Positions 22,549 to 33,047 of a stretch of 64,000 bases of DNA are shown here, piece after piece. Location: assembly GCA_036346405.1 (NCBI GenBank), contig CM070559.1, positions 40,709,889 through 40,773,888 on the forward strand, written 5' to 3'. Under the pieces are notes generated by a model that had not been told where the DNA came from, ran no database searches, and saw only the letters and a program-made list of their open reading frames with translations. The first letter of the stretch is position 1; each line of letters begins with the position of its first letter. The stretch comes from Phyllostachys edulis (taxonomy: Eukaryota > Streptophyta > Magnoliopsida > Poales > Poaceae). Made by a program: the position numbers and the translations under genes.

Positions 22549-23136
22549 CGGTAGTACCGGCGTTGAAGCTGCGGTACTATCGTAGGTCGGTTCGACCGCA
22601 AGTTTGTTGGCGGTATGAAAATTCCCGAAGACATGTTTTTGGAACTTGGGTTTCCTCGGGAATCGGTAATACCGGCTTGTTGGGAACGGTGTTACCGCAG
22701 TGCTGCAGTGCGGTATGACCGCGAGTTTGGAGCGGTGCTATCGCAAGTCAAGGGGTCCGAATGGCCGAGCAATCTGGGGCATCCACGTGTCAGAGGATAC
22801 GATTCTGAGGTTTTTGTGCGTTTAAGTGGAGCGGTAGTACCGCATGGATAAAGACGGTAGTACCGTGACTCGGTAGCACCGATTGTGACATGGCGGTTAC
22901 AAAATTCTAAAGAAGGTGTCTTTGGAGCTCTGGTTTTCTTGAGGAGCGGTACGACCGTGCTTTGGTTGCTGGTAGTACCGCATGGCGGAATGACTGCGTG
23001 TGAACGGTATGGTTTTTCCAGAGAGTCGTTTTGGGAGATGTTTGGATTTCTCTGGGATGCGATGCGACCAAGATTCTGGGTCTTGATACTATCGTTAGAT
23101 GTGGTAGTACCGGCCATAACATGGCGGTCATACCGT
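22549..23136. repeat. Array of CGGT-N3-ACCG inverted half-sites in solo LTR
   Basis: Exact or near-exact 11-mers such as CGGTAGTACCG (22549), CGGTAATACCG, CGGTATGACCG, CGGTAGCACCG and CGGTACGACCG (22947) recur in this 590-bp block. The two half-sites stay constant while the 3-bp centre varies. A second, different cluster (GCGGTTGTACCGAT and relatives) lies at 24409-24525. Confidence 0.85.
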
Positions 23137-23801
23137 TTCTGAGCTGAATGTTGTTTCAATTGGAGAATTGAATATGGGATTGGTCAAGTTCATATTGATC
23201 AGTGCATATGTGTTGCATGATGCATGTTTTGGCTAACGTGGGTCAAGTTGTGAAGAACTTGTTCCCGGAAATGGTTTCTTGGTCTATTGTCGCGGTGGCT
23301 TGCGTGTCTATGACGGTCGGTGGTGAGGAGGATCGGGACTAAGCTTGGAGAGCCGAGGTCGAAACGATCAAGGATGTCGGGTGAGGTCGAGGACTTAAGC
23401 GGGCGCAGAATGGACATGGATGACCGAATCAGGCGATTGATTACTGCTCGTTGGATCAAGCGGCGAGTCGGTGCAAGTGCTATGGTGCCGGGATCCGGAT
23501 GGGAGAGACTTGCCGACATGGAGCCGTTGATCAACCTACACGTGGCGAAGCATGGGATTGCTTCACGATCTGTGGACTCGGTCTTTTGAAGAAGGATCGA
23601 GAAGGGGTATTTTGGTAATTTCACCAAATACCGCCTTGGTGACTTTTTGGCTAAACCGCGGCGCGGGTCGGTGCATGGTGAAGCGGTTTAGGTCAATCGA
23701 TGATGAAGACGGCGCTTTGAGATGCGTGCGTGTGTTAACCCATTGTGTGTTAGGGTTTAATGGGTGCCCTAATGGAATATACCCTAGATGCTAGCCTCCA
23801 C

Positions 23802-23809
23802 TATAAATA
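23802..23809 (+). promoter_or_regulatory. TATA box of the solo LTR
   Basis: TATAAATA in a GC-moderate context in the second half of the LTR, followed by G-rich sequence; the expected site for the U3 promoter of the former retrotransposon. Confidence 0.65.
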
Positions 23810-25292
23810 GGGGGATGTTGTGGGCTGTTGCTGCTGCTGAAGCCATGGAGAGAGCCAGCCAAACCCCTTGTGTGACCTATTGTGTTTTAGGGTTTTGAGG
23901 AGAAGAGATGAGAGGCTAGGGTTTCTAGAGTTGGATTGAGTGTGTGCTCACGCGGTAAGCTTTGTCCTCCTAGATTGGAGTGGCTGTAACCAACAATCAT
24001 TCCTCTATCTGAAATCAATCCAATCAGATTGCTCAAGATCAGTCCTTTGTATTCTTTGTCTATTTCTTGTTTTTGGGCTTTCTTTGATCTGCGATTTTTC
24101 TCTTGTGCTCCTGCTGTGTTTTGGCTTGCTGTGACATGTGGGTATATATCTGAGACCATCTTATTGATCATACACCCACGAGCAAGTCCCAAATCATATC
24201 AATCTCAGTTTTCGTATCTTGCACAGTTCTTGAAACAGACTGTGCTTAAATTCAGAAAGGTTGGAACTTTGTTGTGGATCTACTCAATCTTTGATTGGAA
24301 TAGGTTCCTAACCTCCTAGAGAAGTTATGTTTCAAATCTCGTAGAGTTTGGCCAAGTGGTTCAAAAGTTGTGCCAATTTTAGTTTTCGTCGTCGGGCTGT
24401 TCCAGGGAAATCGGTTGAACCGCCCTTATAATTGTGGTTGTACCGATCATTGGTACAACCGCCCGTATAACTGCGGTTGTACCGATCATTGGTAGAACCG
24501 CCTGTTTGCCTGCGGTTGTACCGATTTCCCTGATTTCTTTAGTACTTCCTCGATTTTGTTTGCTGAGCTTTGGGGGTTAGGAGTGGATTCAACACAAGAC
24601 TTCTTCTATGCTTAATCATTGATCTTCATAGCTCTCATAGCTATTGAAGTGATTTACAAGTTAAATCCATTCAAAGTGAAAAAGAATTTGAGCTCCTATT
24701 CACCCCCCCCCTCTAGTCACCTTTCCGGTCCTTCACATTCCCCCTCCTCTCCCTCTCTTTCACCACAGAGCTAGACGACAAGGCACTCAGGGAGGTGGCC
24801 GTGGCGGTGGCACGGGCTCCGCCGCCACAGCGGAGGGGGATCTCCTAGATCCGCCCGGCCTCACACTCCCTCTCCTACGCCCACCATGACCCCTCCGCGG
24901 GTGTGCTCGCTGGATACCACCCGCCGCTCCCGCCATACCAGCACCAGCACCACCCCAGCGCCTCCTACTCCTCCGCCGCCACCTCCCGCTGCTCTATGGG
25001 TGGTGCTAGCAACGGTCCATGACGCTCGAGCGCACCATGTCCGAGTACGGCGGCGACGGCCACCCCTCGCCACCATATCCCACTCCAGTCGAGTCAGCTA
25101 TTCTCTCCCCTAGCCCCTCCTCTCTCGCAACCTCCGCCGCTCCCCGACGAATCCTAGCAACCCTCGCACAACCGCCGAACATCATCTCCCCCTCCTCTCC
25201 CCCTTCTTGTTCTTGGGGTTGCTGTCCTGGAAGCTAAAAAAGGCCCCGCCTTTTGGCTCATTCTTGAGACCTACTCCAAGAAAGTGAGAGAG

Positions 25293-25463
25293 ATGGCGTG
25301 CGCCAAGAATTTTGTCGGCGATGGTTGCTCCGGTGGCGAAGGTCAGGTGGAGATAGAGGTCGGGGTAGGGGTGGACGACAAGGGGGTCATAGAGTGCCGG
25401 ATATGCCAGGAGGAGGGGGAGGACGCCATGGACTCCCCCTACATTTGCACTGGCACACTCAAG
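25293..25463 (+). pseudogene. Captured RINGv E3 ligase 5' exon, copy C
   Basis: Sister of the exon at 19786-19965. Open for 57 codons from ATG 25293 (MACAKNFVGDGCSGGEGQ) to the GT donor at 25464. It keeps the first zinc pair (IECRICQEEGED) that copy B lost to a stop, but the CAC motif reads YIC, so a conserved Cys is replaced by Tyr. The rest of the domain is absent. Translatable but not a functional E3 ligase. Confidence 0.75.
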
Positions 25464-26092
25464 GTGACCTCTCTCTCTCCTCGCGTGTGTGTGCGTGTGC
25501 TGTGCATGTGCGTGCGCGTGTGCGTGTGTTAGTTGGTAAAATCAAAGTGGAAATCCGATGATTATTTGGTATCTTCTTCAAGGAGATGAGTAGATGAAAA
25601 TATGTTCTTTCTTAGTTCCATGACTTCCATCCATTCTCTGCTATTCTCTTCTACCGTCAACTGTAGTGTGTGCTTTGTCTCTTCTACCGTTAACTGTAGT
25701 GTGTGCTTTGCTTCAAATCCTATTTCCCCCTTTCTTTTGACTAGATTGATGTTAGGTGCATCCTGCTTCCTTTCTTTTTGTGAAATTTCTATTGATGATT
25801 TCTAATTCCCCTCATTTCAGAAGCATACGGATAATGAAAACTGTAAGGATGTGTAACCATTACAACACCTTTGCCAAGTTAGTTTCAAAGAAATACGAGC
25901 GGCAAATACTGATAAGGACCCAAGGTGTTTGCATAATTTCAAGGGTGGAAAGTGCTCTTATGAAGATTATTGGTGAGTACAACTAGGAAGTGTTTGTTGT
26001 ATAATTAGCGTAGTGAATCAACATGGAACAGTTGAATTGGGAGTTGTGTAGCAGTGTGGGTGTGCTGGATGTTATGAAATGATTAAGGGGTA

Positions 26093-26430
26093 GATGGAGA
26101 GCAGATAAATCAGGCATTGAGATGTAACGTAGCGGGAGAATTCGATAGACAAACTTTCTGCTGCGTATTTCAGGTCAGCTTTTGGAGTAGTTTACTAGAA
26201 CAGTTGCTTATTGATGCGATATTGGGATTACGCTATTGCTGAGAAAGAAAACTATCCGAACTAATGGAGAGCAGATAAATTAGGCATTGAGATGTAACGT
26301 AGTAGGAGAATTCGATAGAAAAACTTTCTGCTGCATATTTCAGATCAGCTTTTGGAGTAGTTTATTGGAATAGTTGCTTTTTTATGAGATATCAGGATTA
26401 CACTATTGCTGAGAAAGAAAACTATCCGAA
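26093..26430 (+). repeat. 170-bp tandem duplication in Helitron C
   Basis: Copies begin at 26093 and 26263 and correspond one-to-one to those at 20584 and 20754 in Helitron B. Confidence 0.88.
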
Positions 26431-26699
26431 CTGCTTCAGTTGTTCAATTAAATTGCATTATCTACTAAGGCTTACACTAGGGGATCATATGATGTTGAAC
26501 CTCAATATCCATGCTACTTTATGAAAAACATGGACTGTAGACATATGTTCTGCATAATTCCTGTAACATTCAATTCAATTTCCTTACATTTTTTTTGTAG
26601 TATACCTTTTCTTGGGAGCAATAAAATTCAAGTACACGTGCAATCATCTGCTTTACATAAAATGGCATTGATTTCTTCATTTGTAATGTTGTTTTCCGT

Positions 26700-26960
26700 A
26701 ATGTTCTTTAGGATAACTTTGCCTAATGGCATAGTCAAATAGAAGATTCAACAGTATTGCTTGCTTTTGTCATGGGGATTTGCAATTCCCTCATTGGTAT
26801 GCTCGATTCTAATTAATCATCATATCATGGGGATTTGCAATTGCATCTGATGAGCATGAGTTGCTTATTATACTCTACGACATATGCTTATCTATAAGAA
26901 GTAATAGTATTATCATGCCGAATGTGTCTATTTGGTTACTTGCTTGCCTTCTGTTTGTGG
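26700..26960 (+). pseudogene. Remnant threonyl-tRNA synthetase start, with deletion
   Basis: RITLPNGIVK can be read at 26712-26741 and is followed at once by a stop. The exon that follows in Helitron B is missing; alignment with B resumes at about 26859 (TTGCTTATTATACTCT). About 620 bp of B, including both downstream synthetase exons, is replaced here by ~120 bp containing a repeated CATGGGGATTTGCAATT. Confidence 0.7.
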
Positions 26961-29490
26961 TGCGCACACTGTCTCTATTATGTTCTGTTTGTGTTGCACA
27001 CTCTTATGCTTGTTATAAATTGATTGATCAGATTTTATGGAAGTTGAAATTTGCCGTATGTATAGAACTGCCATAGCTTTCAACTATGTGTGTGTGGGTA
27101 CGAGTTCATATGGTCAAATCCTTTCATATTCATGTTTTCGCATTTGATGATTTTTCTATTTATTACTTACTGAATCAATTTTGAAATTGGGAAGCTCTGT
27201 ATGAGATGTGCAGGGTCATTCAGTAGTTTTCAAAAATACTTGGATGTGCATAACTGCATATACTACTCTGTATGAGATTCACAACTTTAACAAGACTTTG
27301 CTCTCACCTCTACCTATTTAGAAGCCATGTTGGCTAATTATAATCCATCTAGGAATTCTATATGAACACTGATCTGTTGCCTTCACGCGTAATTGCTGTT
27401 ACATATTGGAAGAGTAGTATGCAAAAACTGACGGAAGAGCATGGCTAATATCTGCTGGCGGAGGTATTTTTCTAGCATGAGCGGTTGTGCTTTGACATAG
27501 ACGATGTGTTTACTGAGACTAATCGGTTTGGAACTAATTCAAGAAAGATGGATGAATTATCTATAAAGGTGTTTTCTCCTCTCACTGAAGAGCAATTTTG
27601 TTGCGCGATGGACACTAAACATATATTGAACAATTAATGGATGTGAATTTTAGTGCTTATCCTTACTATTCCATGTTTCTTTTTTCACGAACAATTCAAT
27701 CATGTATAGATTTGTACACGGTGAACCTGTGGTGGAGGGCTTAGAAGAACAACACCAAGATTTCGAGTGGTGCAAGGTAGATGAAGTATGGTAACCTTGT
27801 GAGATGGTCTACCAAAATCCATGGCTTCCCCTCTAACGTCCCCATCCAGGTACCCATATATACATCATCTATCTTTGTGTTATCTGTCATTTTTTATGCT
27901 TCTATTCTTGAAAAATGCAATCGTTGACACACAGGCAAGCACTTGGATGCATAGTTATGTTTGTTGTTGTCCTTTTGTTCCTTGCAGTTCAATGGGTATG
28001 GCAACACACAGCAGATTCCCTACTTGTTGGTGTCGGTAAAAAACTGAATCTTTGCTATACCAATGCACAAGCTGATCCTGGAAGAAGTCCAGTTTTGTGT
28101 ACGTAGATGCTTATCTCTGCACTTTTTTTAGTCATTGATTAATTGTGAGTTAATTTTCAGATATGCAGTCCTTCACACTTAAGTTGATGGTACTCAAATG
28201 AAATTTTATATCAAACTATATCCAGCTCTAGAATCCAAGGATTTGTTTGATGACTTAGTGTTTTACAAAGAAAAGCCAATGTTGCCTTTTAGTTATATTA
28301 AAGGTTTAGAAGCATAGAGATAACATTTAAATTTCACATTTTGTTTTTCGGTAAATCACTATAATCTGACTTGTTAAGAAATCGAAGTAAATTTGGGTAG
28401 CCTTTGTTGTTTTTTTGGATGGTACTGTTCCATAATTTTAATTTTAGTGACTTTACCTTTTATTACTGCACTAATTTATTTCTCATTTCGTAGTTTTATT
28501 GATACAATTTAAGCTTCCACCAAATGAAATAAAAGTGCAGACCATGAGTGTGCACATGAAATGGGGGAAGGTAGGGATTTAGTAGTGTGCAGACAATCTA
28601 AGAGTGAGTACTACACAACTATCATTGTCATTTCATTGCAGTTCCAATCAGAGTTCTTCAATTATCGCCATCATTTCATTGCAGTTCCAATCAGAGCTCA
28701 TCAAATATTGCCATCATTTCATTGTAGTGCCAGGATTGATTATCGGTTTAACAAGAAGGATAAGAGCATTCCAAACATTATTAGTGAGGCTAGAGCCTCT
28801 CAGCTTCATTACACACTTCAATGAGGCTGATGACAACTTCAACATTCACCTCAGACAGAAATCAAATTAACAGTACATAACTCAAAATGAATTTACTCAA
28901 AACCATTGTGATTGCCTCTTAACAATGGTTTTTCACTGATGCTTTAAGAGCAGGAACTGGCACTTTTGGTATAGGCGTCAATATCTCCATTTACGCATGC
29001 TCAACTCAAATGCAGGTTGCAAATTCAGGCTCACGGGGACCAGTCTTCTTCAGCTTTGGAGGCAGAGACCAAGGTGGCAGGCACTACTATAGGGTATCAT
29101 GGTGATCAATCTCTTATAAACGCTCTCCTGCACTTTTTTTTGTGTGGATTGTCAGGTCCTTTTCCAAGCGCTCAATGGAGTCCCAACGGGGAACCCGGGA
29201 CATTGGAGCATCAGACCTCTCCTTCTTCAAATCAAGGAATCATGTCAATCTATTTCCATTTAATGCATTACTTCTAATTTATCTATCGGTCTGTACTTAA
29301 TTTACATGATGGTATGTCAGTTATTTATGTATTGAAGTAAACTACGGGAAATTGTTTGCTACCGTTCATTTCTATAATTGCCGCACAAAGTTCTTGTTCT
29401 ATCGTGTTGCACTAATTTGATGCCCGTATGTATCACTATCTTTTAATTGCTTGATTCGCTTTATGTGTTAAAGAAAAATATTATTTTTGT
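26960..29490 (+). other. 3' half of Helitron C, unidentified gene-like content
   Basis: No homology to Helitron B. Several stretches look like exon debris: around 27725 (HGEPVVEGLEEQHQDFEWCK), and around 29010-29085 a frame reading GPVFFSFGGRDQGGRHYYRV. I do not recognise either protein. Intron-like AT-rich DNA lies between. These may be further captured fragments, but no source can be named. Confidence 0.35.
28631..28735 (+). repeat. 43-bp tandem repeat, about 2.4 copies
   Basis: TTTCATTGCAGTTCCAATCA begins at 28631 and 28674 and a diverged third copy starts at 28717. The period is not a multiple of three, so the same sequence is read in successive frames in the open frames that cross it. 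Confidence 0.9.
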
Positions 29491-29563
29491 AAGATTTGAG
29501 GTTCCATTGCAACATACGAGCATCCTACTAGTGAGGTGTAAATGAATTTTCCATCCATAATTT

Positions 29564-30954
29564 TGTTAGTGATATGCCCTAGAGGCAATCATAGAGATGA
29601 TTGCATTGTTTATGAATTTTTGAATAATATGTTATCTTGTCTCTTGAATGAAATATCATTTATATTGATTGGCAAGCATATGACTTGTTTGTGAAACTCT
29701 CTATTTATATTCATGATGTCATTCTAAACATCCCTGATCTTATGTTATTATGTGAGACACTTATGATTCATAAATCAACACATTGATTGATGATCATGTT
29801 TCAAAGATCATGGATATAAGATATCCAATCAATAATATGAACATATGTTGGATAACATAATGTTAGATTGACCCACCTTGAGACACTGCGAGAATTGTTA
29901 TATTCTTAAGTGTCATCGGTTGGTCTCATATATAGTGTATGTAGGATCCTTAGACCTGAGGCCGTCATGGTTTCTTACATGTGTAATAGTTTACTTAGGG
30001 GTTGTCAAACGCTACTTTGTAAATGGGTAGTCATAAAGGTAGCTTTCGGGTTTACTATGAAACATGCGGAGGAATGTGAACAATTAAGATGGAATTTGTC
30101 CCACCTATTTAACGGGAGAGATATATCTTGGTCCCTCGATGTGGTTGGATTAAGCGGTCATGCCGAATATGGTTGAGGAGTCAACTACAACTAAGGAATC
30201 TACTACAAGATCGAGTGAAGGATTGAGCTATCACACTATGGCACGCATCTCGCCTTGAGTTCAATCTGGTATCGTGAGGCAAAAGGATCAGCATATGAGC
30301 TTTATAAAGGTTCGCTCGATGTGATCATTACGTATATTCGGGAGTCGCTATGTCTTGCTAGGAACTGCTATCGACTTGTGGATTAGAAAGTAGTTTTCGA
30401 GTCACAGATGATTACATATGAACCTACATGGTCACATACTTAATAGATTGAAACAAACTAGTTCAGATTAGATCTGTTATGAGCTCTTTATAAGGGGAGG
30501 CGTAGGGGTTTTTGGATGGATGTTGCACCACCTACTGAAACCCTAGCCACCACCTTCCCAAAGGCCCTGCCGTGCATGCTGATGCTAGCACACGGCGCAC
30601 GGCGTTCCACCCCTGGACGTGTAGATACCGTAGAGACGCTGCTGCGATCGTTGTTGCGCCAATTGAGGACGGTCTACGACGTACGTAGGGAACACGAGAG
30701 GCTACTGAAGGAGACGATCGACGTCTAAGGACGTTGGATGGTCGACTACTTCCACTACATCGACGTGTACAATGTTGGACCGAACTACTCCAATTCTTCT
30801 TCCACTACACTACATGTTTAGCGGTAACGATCTATAATCTCTTATTCGTATATCTTTCTAGTAACGATCTATAATCTCTTATTCGTATATCTTTCTGGTC
30901 TATGCAGTAGAAGATTTTTATTGCACCCAAGTATAGCTTAGCTGTATCCCAACA
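29564..30954 (+). mobile_element. Solo LTR, BARE/Angela-like Copia (LTR1)
   Basis: Starts TGTTAGTGATATGCCCTAGA, the characteristic start of BARE/Angela-type Copia LTRs of grasses, and ends TATCCCAACA; 1391 bp. Flanks are AATTT and AATTC, a near-perfect 5-bp target duplication. TATA-like TTTATAAG at 30487-30494. A short direct repeat (TAACGATCTATAATCTCTTA) occurs at about 30823 and 30863. No internal domain remains. Confidence 0.88.
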
Positions 30955-30959
30955 AATTC

Positions 30960-32499
30960 CACCCCTCCCGTCGTTTTCTTTCTCACAGCATATGATCTGA
31001 CGTCTTCACGAACCGACCAACCTGTGGTTTCTGTGTGACCGGTGGAACAATTACATCGATTGATGTAATGGAGGGAAACTTGACATTCCTTCTTTCCTTT
31101 GAAATTGTACTTCCAGCTATTACAGCACGATAATCACAATATAACTACCGTGGTCATAAAGCAGAAAGCGAAGTTATGCTGAAGGAACAGAAAATGAAGT
31201 TACGCTGAAGATTTGCTTTCATTGTTTAGGCGACAACATTTTCCTTATTACTAGTAACCAAGAAATTACAGTACGGAACTCTTTATTTTTCTGACAGGTT
31301 GTACTGCTAGTTAAACCTGTACAGTATTATGTTATCCAGCAATTGCAATTCAAATCACTTCAGCTCTTATCCTAGAACCCATGTGGAATAAGATGAAAAC
31401 AAGAAGACGCTAGGATTACGGAAGGAACAAGCTAGCCCCAATTTTCCAACAAGAACATCTGTTCTCCACAAGTGGAAGCATCTGCCAAGAAGAGCCAACT
31501 CTCGCAGATAGAAGCTGTAGAATGAATCAGACAAAACCGTATCTCAATGACTTCGGGAGAACTGTCCGCACCATGGAATCTGATAAAAGAAACACAAATG
31601 AAAATCATTCGACTTGAATATTTAGCAAGGATGAACAAACATCACAATATCACAATTAAGTAATAAATAAGATCATTAGTAAAAATGAGCAAATGGAAGA
31701 AACCATTCAACTTTTTTATCGAGGAAGATCTAAATACAATCACTCAGGCGCATAAGCCAATCAAATTTCTTTCTACTTTTGAATGGATATAAATTATTTA
31801 TAAAGTACATGATTTTCTTTTATTTTCTCATAAAAATTCACACGTTTAGAAAGATATAGAAAACGGAAACTTGAACTATTCTAACTCCATTGTAACTAGT
31901 TTGGATATCTAATACCCACATCAAAATATCAAAAGAACATATTTCCATGTTTAAAATATCCATCATCTTAGTTTGTGTGAGGAAACAGGTTTACGCAAGA
32001 TGCCAAACTCGGAAACTCCATATTATTTCTCCCCTGGAAATAAACCTTGCTCACCACATGCACGTTTGAGTCCAAACTGCGAACAGATTCACCGCGAAGT
32101 TCTATACCACAAACTTCTAGATTCCTATTCTGTTGCAGTGCCATCAAGCCTCTAGCTATACAATTGCAGCCATGCCAATTCTATCTGAATCATTTCTATC
32201 TTAATGGAAAATTGGGAGCTGGTTACGGCCTCCAATGGCTCAAAATGTGTTCTGCAACAAGCCAACAACATTCATCAGCAGTAGAAACAAGGAGTTTTCA
32301 AATCCTATCACATGGCAGTTACAAATACAATACTACCATCCTAAATGTAATTGTTCCACCGGAGCTATTGCAAACATTGTGATGCAACGTACTTGTATAA
32401 CTAGCTAGAACCATCAATTGCTCAAAGCTAAGCAAGTCGAGCGAATAATTCAGGGTTATTTCTCAGTTGACATGCCTGACCTAAAATCTGAATAAGGTG
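30960..32499. other. Intergenic / gene-flank DNA
   Basis: Ordinary unique-looking AT-rich sequence without a recognisable protein. A 68-codon minus-strand open frame at 31432-31638 has no known similarity. It continues directly into 35941 once the MULE is removed, so it is the distal 3' flank of the minus-strand gene at 36.3-36.6 kb. Confidence 0.45.
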
Positions 32500-32559
32500 T
32501 TGGATAAACAATTTTTTTAAAAAAAAAATAATTACAAAAATATATAGTCGCCCCTAAAA

Positions 32560-32705
32560 ATTACAATGACGACAGGAACCTATTGCCAGTTGAACTGGCG
32601 ACAGGGACCCTCTCGTCACTCTGTTTGCCGAGGTACTGCCGCCAGCTTGAGCTGGCGATAGGTTTCGTCGCCGATTCAAGCGATAGGTTTCATCGCCAGC
32701 CAACA
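32560..32705. repeat. MULE subterminal palindromes, left
   Basis: Several overlapping inverted blocks with GCCAGTTGAACTGGCGACAG, GCCAGCTTGAGCTGGCGA and GGTTTC-TCGCC cores; each can form a short hairpin. Counterparts lie at the other end. Confidence 0.75.
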
Positions 32706-33047
32706 AGCATGAGAACCTAAAACCCTAATCTAAATTATCTACTTGTGATTTTTATAGATTTTGAATAGTACGAAATCTGTTAAACTCGCAATAACATTTT
32801 TTTTATCGTCGTATGTTGCTCTAGTGCGGTGAATTTCTGAAGAATCTTGCGAGGACGATTGAGGTATGAATGATTCGTAAGTAGGAAGGTAAGTGATATT
32901 ACGATGCACCCGGGAATTCATACATTTGTTCATGTACATGCACTGCATATTGCGTAAGAAAACAAATGTGAACTTGCCATTACTATCAAAACTATGATAA
33001 ATCACATTGATATTACATAACATTCAGCAAAACATCATAACACTTAA

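Larger units (their letters stand above)
22424..24735 (+). mobile_element. Solo LTR inserted in Helitron C
   Basis: TGTGGATGTC...GGTCCTTCA, 2312 bp, flanked by CATTC on both sides (22419-22423 and 24736-24740). It interrupts the alignment between Helitrons B and C exactly at this point. The end segment with a C-run then CTCTAGTCACC resembles long Copia (SIRE/Maximus-type) LTRs. It has a TATA box near 23802 and two clusters of CGGT-N3-ACCG motifs. No internal region remains, so it is a product of LTR-LTR recombination. Confidence 0.92.
22106..29531 (+). mobile_element. Helitron C (non-autonomous, gene-capturing)
   Basis: Starts TCTCTACTACTTAAAAGTG at 22106, directly after an A; ends ATTGCAACATACGAGC, then CTAG at 29528-29531, directly before a T. 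Insertion between A and T without target duplication, a 5' TC and a 3' CTAG are the Helitron signature. It contains a solo LTR (22424-24735), so about 5.1 kb is the Helitron itself. It encodes no Rep/helicase. It is a sister of B but has lost most of the threonyl-tRNA synthetase part and has a different 3' half. Confidence 0.85.

Noticed and set aside
22692..23159. 155-codon minus-strand frame
   Set aside because: It lies in the solo LTR and its sequence is dominated by the CGGT-N3-ACCG array; no domain.
31432..31638. 68-codon minus-strand frame as a further exon of the 36-kb gene
   Set aside because: That gene ends with a stop at 36272 and no splice path to 31.6 kb is supported.
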